This document shows, one piece after another, positions 6,426 to 12,774 of a DNA stretch of 12,774 nucleotides. Positions within the stretch are counted from its first letter, which is position 1, and every line of letters starts with the position of its first letter. The stretch comes from Actinoplanes liguriensis (GTDB lineage Bacteria > Actinomycetota > Actinomycetes > Mycobacteriales > Micromonosporaceae). Under the pieces are notes generated by a model, which saw nothing but the letters and a program-made list of their open reading frames with translations, was not told where the DNA came from and did no database searches. The stretch covers positions 32,936 to 45,709 of the forward strand of contig KL571219.1 of NCBI GenBank assembly GCA_000715855.1. Direction: 5' to 3'. The translations under genes were made by a program, and so were the position numbers.

Positions 6426-6971
6426 AAATATCCGGGCGATATCGTGAGCTGGGCGTAAGCACGTCTGTGCCCTACGTCCCATCCGCTGCCGAATCATGAG
6501 TCCTTGACCGAAGCGGCACTTGCGACCTAGCCTCGCGTTACACAAGGTTTGCTCGACCATCGCAAGCAACACACACAACATAGATCGCATTACATTACGG
6601 CATCACTTGACGGGCCTGGCCCGCCACGAGGTGCCGCAGACGTCGCTTACCACTGACCGCGTGGTGGGCGGTGAGACATACCAGCGGTCGACCCACAACT
6701 CCACACACTCTGATCCGAGCCATCAGCAGCCGACCCGGATGCGGAAGCCGCCACACCGCCGGCGGGGTCCGACAGAGCCTCGGCGAGAGCCGGGCGTTGT
6801 CACCCTCCGTCGACGTTCGCGTTGGCCGACGATCGTAAGAGTCGAAGACCGCGAAAGTTCGCGAGACTGGACGAGTACGAGCGCCGCCCGCGGGATTGAC
6901 GATCGTGATCCCGGCGATCGAAGCCCGCGACCGCGCGAGCGACGAAGCCGCCGACGGGACGTCAGCCCGCA

Positions 6972-7311
6972 GAAGGCCGCCGCACGGTCCCGAAAGGCCG
7001 ACGCAACGGCCCCGCAGCGGACCCGACGACCTTCGAAAGGCCGCCGGTCCCGAAGCGGCCCGACGGTCCAAAGGCCCGACGACCCCTGAAGGCCGCCGGC
7101 CCGAAGGCGACGAGCGGTCCCCAAGGCCGACGGCCCGCAAGGGTCGACGACTCCAAGGCCGGCGATCCCCAAGGGTCGACGACTCCAAGGCCGTCGGTCA
7201 CCAAGAGTCGACGACTCCAGGGTCGACGACTCCAGGGGCTGGCGGTCCCGAAGGCCGACGGTCCCGAGGACCGGCGGTTCCCGAAGGCCGACGGCCCAAC
7301 CGCAAAAGGCC
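6972..7311. repeat. Degenerate ~16-bp minisatellite
   Basis: About 18-20 imperfect units of 15-18 bases follow the form GGCCGACGGTCCCGAA. Within it, the 13-mer GTCGACGACTCCA occurs exactly four times, starting at 7143, 7175, 7207 and 7222, giving a 32-bp higher-order period and then a 15-bp one. Unit lengths are not multiples of three, so reading frames drift through the repeat, which argues against coding. Confidence 0.8.
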
Positions 7312-7495
7312 AAGCTGCTGAACGGGACGCAAGACGGCAGAACCCCGGACCGGCGATGCGGAACCCCGCAGACCCATCCGGGCGACAGGCCGCCAAGCGC
7401 CCTCCAAGCGGGGGACCGGGTGAGCGAAGGACCGGGCAGGCGAGGTTTCGCCGGCCGGGGTCAAGCGCCACCCCGGCCCCGGGAGCGGGCACTCC

Positions 7496-7555
7496 GAAGA
7501 GGGACCGCGGGGCACCGAAGGCAAGGAAGAGGGACCGCGGGGCACTGAAGGCAAG
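7496..7555. repeat. 30-bp tandem duplication
   Basis: Bases 7496-7525 and 7526-7555 are identical except for one C/T difference. Each unit starts GAAGAGGGACCGCGGGGCAC. The near identity suggests a recent slippage duplication in non-coding DNA. Confidence 0.85.
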
Positions 7556-7832
7556 CCGGAAACGGCCGCCCAGGACGACCGAAGGCGCCAGCCCGAGGCC
7601 TGGAACGGTCCCGACGACACCTCCATAACCCGCAACAGCCCGGGTCCAGAGAACCGACGAACCGGACCACTCGGACCGGAAGCCGGAACAGGCGGCACCC
7701 AGCGTCTCCGAGAGGCGAAGCTGGTAGTCGTTAGGGCGGAGCGTGTGAGCCGGTCATCTGCCTTGGTCGGGCATCCCGCAGATAGCCCGCGCGCGTGCAC
7801 ACCGCGCCGGCGGCGAAGGGAGACGCGGCGAG

Positions 7833-9557
7833 ATGGCCCCCCAAGACTGGGTGCTGGTGGTAGCGGTCGTCGTGCTCGCCGTAACGGTGATCGTCGGCAT
7901 GACGCTCGGCGCCCGTGCGCTGCGTCAGTTCCGGACCGAACGGCAGGACGCCCAGGACCGGCAGGATCAGGAGGTCGGCGTCGCTCAGGCGAAGGTCGCC
8001 GACGCGAACGCCAAGGCCGCTTCGGTGCGCGCCGAAGCCGCTGCCGCGAAGGCCGAGGCCGCCGCCGCCCGTGCCGAGGCCCGCCGTGTGCTGGAGAACG
8101 CGCACAGCGAGGCCGACACGATCCTGGAGCATGCCCACCGTCAGGCCGAGGCCGACGTCGAGCAGTTGCGCACCGCCGCCCGCCGTTCGGGTGAGCGCGA
8201 GATCGCCCTGCTCAACGCCACGGTGAAGGAGCAGGCCGCGGAGGTCGAGCGCCGTGCCGCCCGGATCGACGAGCGCGAGCGGCTGCATTCCGACGAGGTG
8301 GAGCGCCTGGTCGAGCGGGAGCGCCGGCTGGGCACGCTGGAGTCCGAGCTGACCAGGAAAGAAGCGCTCCTGAATCAGCGCGAGGCCGAGCTGATCAAAA
8401 ATGAGGAGGTCAAACGCCGCGAGATGGAGCGGATCGCCGGCCTCACCGTGGAGACCGCGAAGACCGAGCTGATCGAGTCGATCGAGGGCCAGGCCAAGCG
8501 CGAGGCGGCGATCCTGGTCCGGGACATCGAGCAGGATGCGCGGAACACCGCGGACACCCGCGCCCGGCACATCGTGGTCGACGCGATTCAGCGGATCGCC
8601 AGCGAGCAGACCGCGGAGAGCGTGGTCAGCGTGCTGCATTTGCCGAGCGACGAGATGAAGGGCCGGATCATCGGCCGTGAGGGCCGCAACATCCGGGCGT
8701 TCGAGTCGACCACCGGCGTCAATCTGATCATCGACGACACTCCCGAGGCGGTGCTGCTCTCCTGCTTCGACCCGGTCCGCCGGGAGGTGGGCCGTCTGAC
8801 GCTGGAGAAGCTGGTGCTGGACGGCCGGATCCATCCGCACCGGATCGAGGAGGTCTTCGACAGCGCGAAGAACGAGGTGGAGCGGCTCTGTGACCGCGCC
8901 GCCGAGGAGGCGCTGGTCGACGTCGGGATCACCAACATCCACCCGGAGCTGACCAAGCTGCTGGGCCGCCTGCGGTACCGGACGAGCTACGGCCAGAACG
9001 TGCTCAAGCACCTGGTCGAGACCGCGCACATCGCCGGGATCATGGCCGCTGAGCTGGGCTTGGACGTGCCGACGATGAAGCGCGCGGCGTTCCTGCACGA
9101 CATCGGCAAGGCGCTGACCCACGAGGTGGAGGGCAGTCACGCGCTGATCGGCGCCGATGTGGCCCGCAAGTACGGCGAGCACGAGGACATCGTCCACGCC
9201 ATCGAAGCGCATCACAACGAGGTGCCGCCGCAGACCATCGAGGCGGTGCTCACGCAGGCCTCGGATGCCTGCTCCGGGGGCCGTCCGGGCGCCCGGCGGG
9301 AGAGCCTGGAGGCCTACGTCAAGCGCCTGGAGCGGATCGAGGAGATCGCCGGCGGCAAGGTCGGCGTCGAGAAGGTCTTCGCGATGCAGGCCGGCCGCGA
9401 GATCCGGGTCATGGTCCGCCCGGACGACATCGACGACATCGGCGCGGCGGTCCTCGCCCGCGACGTCGCGAAGCAGATCGAGGAGGAGCTGACCTACCCC
9501 GGCCAGATCCGAGTCACGGTCGTCCGAGAATCCCGAGTAACCGAGCTGGCCCGCTAA
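7833..9557 (+). CDS. rny: Ribonuclease Y
   Basis: RNase Y is a membrane-anchored endoribonuclease that starts mRNA decay and maturation. The 574 residues show the full family layout. One N-terminal membrane helix spans about 6-26. A long Ala/Glu/Arg-rich coiled coil spans about 30-250. A KH RNA-binding domain spans about 263-330, with GRIIGREGRNIR at 277-288. An HD phosphohydrolase domain follows, with LHDIGK at 421-426 (His422, Asp423) and the downstream EAHHNEVPP segment. The C-terminal domain is complete. AGGGAG stands ten bases before ATG 7833. The gene is alone between the large repeat-rich gap and the convergent glu operon. Its length is slightly above the ~520 residues typical of Firmicutes, with the excess in the coiled coil. 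Confidence 0.97.
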   Translation: MAPQDWVLVVAVVVLAVTVIVGMTLGARALRQFRTERQDAQDRQDQEVGVAQAKVADANAKAASVRAEAAAAKAEAAAARAEARRVLENAHSEADTILEHAHRQAEADVEQLRTAARRSGEREIALLNATVKEQAAEVERRAARIDERERLHSDEVERLVERERRLGTLESELTRKEALLNQREAELIKNEEVKRREMERIAGLTVETAKTELIESIEGQAKREAAILVRDIEQDARNTADTRARHIVVDAIQRIASEQTAESVVSVLHLPSDEMKGRIIGREGRNIRAFESTTGVNLIIDDTPEAVLLSCFDPVRREVGRLTLEKLVLDGRIHPHRIEEVFDSAKNEVERLCDRAAEEALVDVGITNIHPELTKLLGRLRYRTSYGQNVLKHLVETAHIAGIMAAELGLDVPTMKRAAFLHDIGKALTHEVEGSHALIGADVARKYGEHEDIVHAIEAHHNEVPPQTIEAVLTQASDACSGGRPGARRESLEAYVKRLERIEEIAGGKVGVEKVFAMQAGREIRVMVRPDDIDDIGAAVLARDVAKQIEEELTYPGQIRVTVVRESRVTELAR

Positions 9558-9647
9558 AAACGTCAAAATCCAGATTTAGTACGACGGCTGTCAGGCCCCC
9601 ACGCCTCGTTCCATCACGCCCGCCCACAGACTCCCGTGACAACGCGA

Positions 9648-9677
9648 AGCTCAGGGGGGCTCACAACGCCCCGAGCT
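9648..9677 (+). terminator. Hairpin terminator candidate after rny
   Basis: AGCTC (9648-9652) pairs with GAGCT (9673-9677), and GGGG (9654-9657) with CCCC (9669-9672), leaving a bulged A. This is a strong GC stem 90 bases after the rny stop, in the convergent gap with gluD. There is no T-run. Confidence 0.45.
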
Positions 9678-9699
9678 GGCGCTCCCGGCTGCATCGGAA

Positions 9700-9789
9700 C
9701 CCGAAACGAACCGTGACCGCCGGCCGAGTGCCGCCGGCTGGCACTGACGCTGTATTCGAGCCCGAAACAAGCCGTCAGCGCCGGCCGAG
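9700..9789. repeat. 29-bp direct repeat pair with inner hairpin between rny and gluD
   Basis: Bases 9700-9728 and 9761-9789 match at 25 of 29 positions (both start CCCGAAAC and end CGCCGGCCGAG). Between them, AGTGCC (9727-9732) and GGCACT (9740-9745) form a 6-bp stem, and CTGACG (9744-9749) pairs with CGTCAG (9773-9778). The region lies 11 bases past the gluD stop and may act as a terminator for the glu operon; that is inference. Confidence 0.55.
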
Positions 9790-9800
9790 AACCGCAAGCG

Positions 9801-10658
9801 TCAGACTTGGCGGTCGACGTCGTTCACGGGGAGCGGCTTCGCCGCGGTCGTCCGCACCCGGGTCAACCGCCGCTGCAGCCACCACGCGAAGATCGACAAC
9901 ATCCCGCAGATCCCGATGTAGATCGCCGCCACCACGAGGTACGCCGGCACGTAGGGGAACCCGAACGCCAGCCGCCCCCCGATCGTCTTCCCGACGGTCA
10001 GCAGCTCCGGGTACGTGATGATGAACCCGAGCGCGGTGTCCTTGAGCAGCACCACGATCTGGCTGACGATGGCCGGCAGCATCGACCGGACCGCCTGTGG
10101 CAGCAGGATCATCCGCAGCACCTGGCCTTTGCGGAGCCCGATCGCGTACGCCGCCTCGGACTGCCCGCGCGGCACCGCGTTCACCCCGGCCCGGAAGATC
10201 TCGGCCAGCACCGACCCGTTGTAGAGGGTCAGGCCGACGACCAGCGCCCACAGGTTGCTGATCGACCACCCGTACTGCAGGGGCACGTAGTACCCGAAGA
10301 AGATCAGGATGAGCAGCGGGATGGCCCGGAACAGCTCGACGACCGCGGTCGACGGCGCGCGCAGGAACCGGTGGTCGCTGAGTCGCCCGGCCGCGAAGAT
10401 CGCGCCGAAGAGCAGCGCCAGCACGGTCGCGATCCCGGCGGCCTTGAGCGTCCCGACCAGCCCGTTGAGCAGTTCGGTCTGGACGGCCTGGTATTCGAAC
10501 TGGGCCCAGCGGCGGTACTCGAACTGGCCGGTCGCGTTGAACCGGTAGATCACCCAGCCGATCAGCGCGACGATGCCGGCCGTGGCCAGGATGCCGATGA
10601 TCACGTTCCGCCGTTTGCCGCGCGGACCGGGCAGATCGTAGAGAACTGACGAGCTCAT
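9801..10658 (-). CDS. gluD: Glutamate-type ABC transporter permease GluD
   Basis: This 285-residue inner-membrane permease belongs to the polar amino acid uptake (HisM/GlnP) family. An N-terminal helix lies at about 20-38, and the permease domain follows from about 65 to 262 with several further helices. The ATPase-contact EAA loop is EAAYAIGLRKGQVLRMILLP (168-187). It pairs with GluC to form the channel energised by GluA. The start ATG overlaps the gluC stop as ATGA, so translation is coupled. A hydrophilic N-terminal tail and an insertion at about 40-63 precede the core, as in C. glutamicum GluD. Assignment to glutamate rests on operon order A-B-C-D and overall resemblance; related polar amino acids are possible. 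Confidence 0.92.
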   Translation of the reverse strand: MSSSVLYDLPGPRGKRRNVIIGILATAGIVALIGWVIYRFNATGQFEYRRWAQFEYQAVQTELLNGLVGTLKAAGIATVLALLFGAIFAAGRLSDHRFLRAPSTAVVELFRAIPLLILIFFGYYVPLQYGWSISNLWALVVGLTLYNGSVLAEIFRAGVNAVPRGQSEAAYAIGLRKGQVLRMILLPQAVRSMLPAIVSQIVVLLKDTALGFIITYPELLTVGKTIGGRLAFGFPYVPAYLVVAAIYIGICGMLSIFAWWLQRRLTRVRTTAAKPLPVNDVDRQV

Positions 10659-11311
10659 CGCGCCACCGCCAACTTGCGCTCGAGGAACCGCTGCAGCACG
10701 ACCAGCGGAGCGATCAGGACCAGGAAGCCGATGACGATCCAGAGCAGCACGTAGAACTGCGGCTCACCGAACTCGGCCATGTAGGAGGGGATGGCCCCGG
10801 CCTCCACCACCGAGAAGCCGGCCGCCACGGTCGTGTTCTTCAGCATCGCGATCAGGACGCTCATCAGGGGCGGCACCATCGCCCGCAGCGCCTGCGGCAG
10901 CACCACCTCGGTGAGCACCTGGGCGAAGGAGAGGCCCAGCGCCCGGGCCGCCTCGGCCTGCCCGGGGGCGACCGTGTTGACGCCGGAGCGGACCACCTCG
11001 CAGATGAAGGCGGAGGTGTAGACGGTGAGCGCGACCGCGGCGGCGGTGAAGTAGTCGAAGTTGACGTCGAGCTTGGGGGCGGCGAAGACCAGGAACGCGA
11101 AGACCAGCGTCAACGGTGTGTTGCGCACGATGTTGACGTATGTCGCGCCGAACCAGCGCAGCGCCGGGATCGGCGAGACCCGGAACGCGCCGAGCAGGAC
11201 GCCCAGGATCAGGCAGCCGACGGCGGCGATCAGGAACAGCTTCACCGTGTTGCCGAAGCCTTCGCCGAACAGGCTCCAGTGATCCGTCAGTACGTGCAGG
11301 AAATCCGACAT
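10655..11311 (-). CDS. gluC: Glutamate-type ABC transporter permease GluC
   Basis: This 218-residue permease has helices at about 20-42, 58-78, 87-107 and 186-206. The EAA loop is EAARALGLSFAQVLTEVVLP (120-139), which docks onto the ATPase. AAGGGA stands five bases before ATG 11311. The gene overlaps gluD by four bases. It is separated from gluB by a 71-bp gap holding a very strong hairpin, so its expression may differ from that of the binding protein. Confidence 0.92.
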   Translation of the reverse strand: MSDFLHVLTDHWSLFGEGFGNTVKLFLIAAVGCLILGVLLGAFRVSPIPALRWFGATYVNIVRNTPLTLVFAFLVFAAPKLDVNFDYFTAAAVALTVYTSAFICEVVRSGVNTVAPGQAEAARALGLSFAQVLTEVVLPQALRAMVPPLMSVLIAMLKNTTVAAGFSVVEAGAIPSYMAEFGEPQFYVLLWIVIGFLVLIAPLVVLQRFLERKLAVAR

Positions 11312-11332
11312 GCCCGTCCCTTACGAAACCGG

Positions 11333-11367
11333 CCGCGGCCGGGCGGAGGTGTTCCGCCCGGCCGCGG
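11333..11367 (-). promoter_or_regulatory. 15-bp perfect stem-loop between gluB and gluC
   Basis: CCGCGGCCGGGCGGA (11333-11347) and TCCGCCCGGCCGCGG (11353-11367) are perfect inverted repeats around a 5-base loop. The element begins 15 bases past the gluB stop and ends 21 bases before gluC. There is no T-run. In binding-protein transport operons such hairpins often protect the upstream mRNA or cause partial termination, giving excess binding protein over permease; that role here is inferred. Confidence 0.75.
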
Positions 11368-11382
11368 TTCCAGCGATCTGGA

Positions 11383-12321
11383 TCAGTACCGCTCGAGGGT
11401 CGGCGTCGTGGCCGGCGAGCCCGACTTGCCCAGCGTGCCGTCGTAGATCTTCTTCCAGGTGCCGTCCTTGAAGGCGGCCTCCAGCTGGTTGTTGACGAAG
11501 TCGCGCAGGGCCTTGTCGTCGTGCGGCAGGCCGATGCCGTACTTCTCCTCGCTGAACGGCTGGCCGACGACCTTCAGGTCGGCCGGGTTCTGCGCGGCGT
11601 AGCCCTTGAGGATCGCGTCGTCGGTGGTGACGGCGTCGACCTTCTTGTCGAGCAGCTGCGAGACACACTCGGAGTACGTCTTGAACTCGACGATGTTCTC
11701 CGGCTCGGTCAGCTTCTCGTCCTTGACCCGCTGGATCGGGGTCGAGCCGGTGGCCGAGCAGACCTTCTTGCCCTTGAGGGTGTCCTTGCCGGTGATCGCC
11801 GACTCGTCCTTGCGGACCAGCAGGTCCTGACCGGCCACGAAGTACGGCCCGGCGAACGCGACGTCGGCCTTGCGCTTGTCGGTGATCGAGTAGGTGCCGA
11901 CGTAGTAGTCGATCTCCCCGCCCTTGATCGCCGTCTCACGGTTCGCCGACGGGATCTCCTTGTATTCGATCTTCGCCTTGTCGACGCCCAGCTTGGACGC
12001 GATGTACTGGGCGATCTCGATGTCGAATCCGCAGCGCGTGCCGGAGGTGTCCTTGTAGCCGAGATTCGGCTGGTCGAACTTGACGCCGACCACGACCTTG
12101 CCGGCCGACTTGATCTTGTCGAAGGTGGTGCTGCCGGCGACCGCCGCGGCGCTGTCCGCGGTGAACGTCGTGCCTGACGACTGGCAGGTGTCGGAGACCG
12201 GTGCGGCCCCGCTGGCGTTGCTGTCGCCGCTGGCAGTAGGGGTGCCCTCCTTGCCGCACGCGGTCAGCGTGAAGGCGAATGCCGCAGCGGTGGCAAACAC
12301 CGCTACCCGCTTCATGCCCAT
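11383..12321 (-). CDS. gluB: Glutamate-type ABC transporter substrate-binding lipoprotein GluB
   Basis: The 312-residue lipoprotein is anchored outside the membrane and delivers substrate to GluCD. The signal peptide runs MGMKRVAVFATAAAFAFTLT then ACG, with lipobox LTAC and lipidated Cys22. A Ser/Gly/Ala-rich linker follows to about 60. The family 3 periplasmic-type binding domain runs from about 66 to 300, with GFDIEIAQYIASKLGV (98-113) and a DYYVGTYSITDKRK segment (138-151). Cys188 and Cys219 may form the lobe-2 disulfide usual in this group; Cys46 and Cys97 could form another. ATG 12321 is preferred over TTG 12327 and ATG 12315 because AGGAG lies about ten bases before it. Confidence 0.93.
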   Translation of the reverse strand: MGMKRVAVFATAAAFAFTLTACGKEGTPTASGDSNASGAAPVSDTCQSSGTTFTADSAAAVAGSTTFDKIKSAGKVVVGVKFDQPNLGYKDTSGTRCGFDIEIAQYIASKLGVDKAKIEYKEIPSANRETAIKGGEIDYYVGTYSITDKRKADVAFAGPYFVAGQDLLVRKDESAITGKDTLKGKKVCSATGSTPIQRVKDEKLTEPENIVEFKTYSECVSQLLDKKVDAVTTDDAILKGYAAQNPADLKVVGQPFSEEKYGIGLPHDDKALRDFVNNQLEAAFKDGTWKKIYDGTLGKSGSPATTPTLERY

Positions 12322-12346
12322 GATCAACTCTCTCCTCTGCTCCAGT

Positions 12347-12425
12347 GAGAGTTATTCACGACCGACCTTGAGTTGCGGGTGCCCGTAGGTCATCAGCAAC
12401 GTCTCCGCCGTCGTGAATAATTCTC
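12347..12425 (-). promoter_or_regulatory. Large inverted repeat between gluA and gluB
   Basis: GAGAGTTATTCACGAC (12347-12362) and GTCGTGAATAATTCTC (12410-12425) are inverted repeats matching at 15 of 16 positions, 47 bases apart. They are AT-richer than their surroundings. They lie in the 147-bp gap between gluA and gluB, close to the gluB ribosome binding site. They could be twin operator sites, or in RNA a long stem with a nested GTTGC/GCAAC hairpin inside. No regulator is identified. Confidence 0.65.
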
Positions 12426-12468
12426 ATCGGTGACTGGAATCGGCTTGGGGGCCGGTCATCGGGTTACT

Positions 12469-12774
12469 TCAGTGGGTCAAGATCTTGGAAAGGAAGTCCT
12501 TCGCCCGGTCGCTCTTCGGGTTCGCGAAGAACTCCGCCGGGGGTGCTTCCTCGACGAGTTGGCCGTCGGCCATGAAGACCACGCGGTTCGCCGCGTGCCG
12601 GGCGAAGCCCATCTCGTGGGTGACGACCACCATGGTCATCCCCTCCTTGGCCAGCGAGGTCATCACGTCCAGCACCTCGCCCACCATCTCCGGGTCGAGC
12701 GCGCTGGTCGGCTCGTCGAAGAGCAGCGCCTTGGGCTGCATCGCGAGGGCGCGGGCGATCGCGACGCGCTGCTG
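12469..12774 (-). CDS. gluA: Glutamate-type ABC transporter ATP-binding protein GluA (C-terminal part)
   Basis: Only the last 101 codons lie in the window; the N-terminus with Walker A is beyond the right edge. Visible are the end of the signature region ([11 protein letters not shown]), Walker B with catalytic Glu ([16 protein letters not shown]), the D-loop, and the H-loop ([12 protein letters not shown]). The tail ENPKSDR-like segment ([17 protein letters not shown]) is typical of the polar amino acid transporter ATPases. It powers GluCD and is the first gene of the right-to-left operon gluA-gluB-gluC-gluD. Confidence 0.94.
   Translation of the reverse strand, partial: QQRVAIARALAMQPKALLFDEPTSALDPEMVGEVLDVMTSLAKEGMTMVVVTHEMGFARHAANRVVFMADGQLVEEAPPAEFFANPKSDRAKDFLSKILTH

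Larger units (their letters stand above)
5887..7832. other. Long gap between recX and rny without a convincing gene
   Basis: I see no protein gene here. All open frames have mixed third-position bases, are arginine/proline-rich, and resemble no family known to me. What it holds, in order: a 22-bp tandem repeat (5931-6005), a promoter-like site with a short leaderless frame (6235-6362), a mosaic-end hairpin (6354-6377), a second hairpin (6406-6425), a comparatively AT-richer stretch with no recognised feature (about 6430-6720), a degenerate ~16-bp minisatellite (6972-7311), a 30-bp tandem duplication (7496-7555), and the leader of rny. No tRNA or rRNA was recognised. Confidence 0.6.

Noticed and set aside
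5919..6590. Open frame of 223 codons (-) across the gap
   Set aside because: It reads straight through the 22-bp repeats and the mosaic-end hairpin, so it cannot be a single natural gene if that hairpin is an adapter; no domain is visible.
6611..6623. CGGGCC-T-GGCCCG inverted repeat as a terminator
   Set aside because: The loop is a single base, so the usable stem is only about four pairs, and no gene ends nearby.
6896..7321. Open frame of 141 codons (+) through the minisatellite
   Set aside because: Third codon positions are mixed, the product is Arg/Pro/Gly-rich low complexity, and repeat units of 15-18 bases shift frame. There is no Shine-Dalgarno and no recognisable family.
7198..7800. 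Open frame of 200 codons (-) opposite the rny leader
   Set aside because: It is a by-product of GC-rich repeats lacking stop codons; it contains the 30-bp duplication as a repeat and looks like no known protein.
7731..9566. 611-codon open frame (-) over rny
   Set aside because: It is an antisense shadow of RNase Y; the plus strand has full family motifs and correct codon bias.

Overview
The window is high-GC DNA with strong G/C preference at third codon positions, GTG starts and apparently leaderless genes. This points to an actinomycete. The order DUF3046 - recA - recX, then rny and a gluABCD-type glutamate transporter, fits Micromonosporaceae (Actinoplanes-like). The genus is inferred from gene order and protein style; no database search was possible.

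Layout. (1) Bases 1-1015 (-): the 5' part of a fused FMN-binding/pyridoxamine-oxidase-like plus GNAT acetyltransferase gene, cut by the window edge. (2) Bases 1079-2422 (+): a divergent MocR-type (GntR plus aminotransferase fold) regulator; a 12-bp perfect palindrome lies in the 63-bp gap. (3) Bases 2494-3159 (+): udgX, a uracil-DNA glycosylase-superfamily protein with the signature of the self-crosslinking type. (4) Bases 3311-5886 (+): a small DUF3046 gene, recA and recX. The recA leader carries an SOS (LexA) box and, nearer the gene, a motif like the LexA-independent (PafBC/RecA-NDp) damage promoter. RecX has a disordered 200-residue N-terminal extension containing 11-residue repeats. (5) Bases 5887-7832: almost 2 kb without a convincing gene. 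It holds a 22-bp tandem repeat, an isolated promoter-like site, a 24-base hairpin made entirely of Tn5 mosaic-end sequence (probably a leftover mate-pair library junction), and a degenerate ~16-bp minisatellite. (6) Bases 7833-9557 (+): rny, RNase Y. (7) Bases 9801-12774 (-): gluD, gluC, gluB and the 3' end of gluA, convergent with rny. Two large inverted repeats sit in the gaps between gluA and gluB and between gluB and gluC.

How the genes fit together. The left half is a DNA-damage neighbourhood: udgX handles uracil in DNA, RecA performs strand exchange and SOS activation, and RecX modulates RecA. RNase Y is a membrane-anchored mRNA decay enzyme. The glu operon encodes an ATPase, a lipoprotein binding protein and two permeases for glutamate-type uptake; its inter-cistronic structures could set unequal expression of its parts. 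I found no wholly new multi-gene system. The most consequential observation is the mosaic-end hairpin at 6354-6377, which puts the contiguity of the recX-rny gap in doubt.
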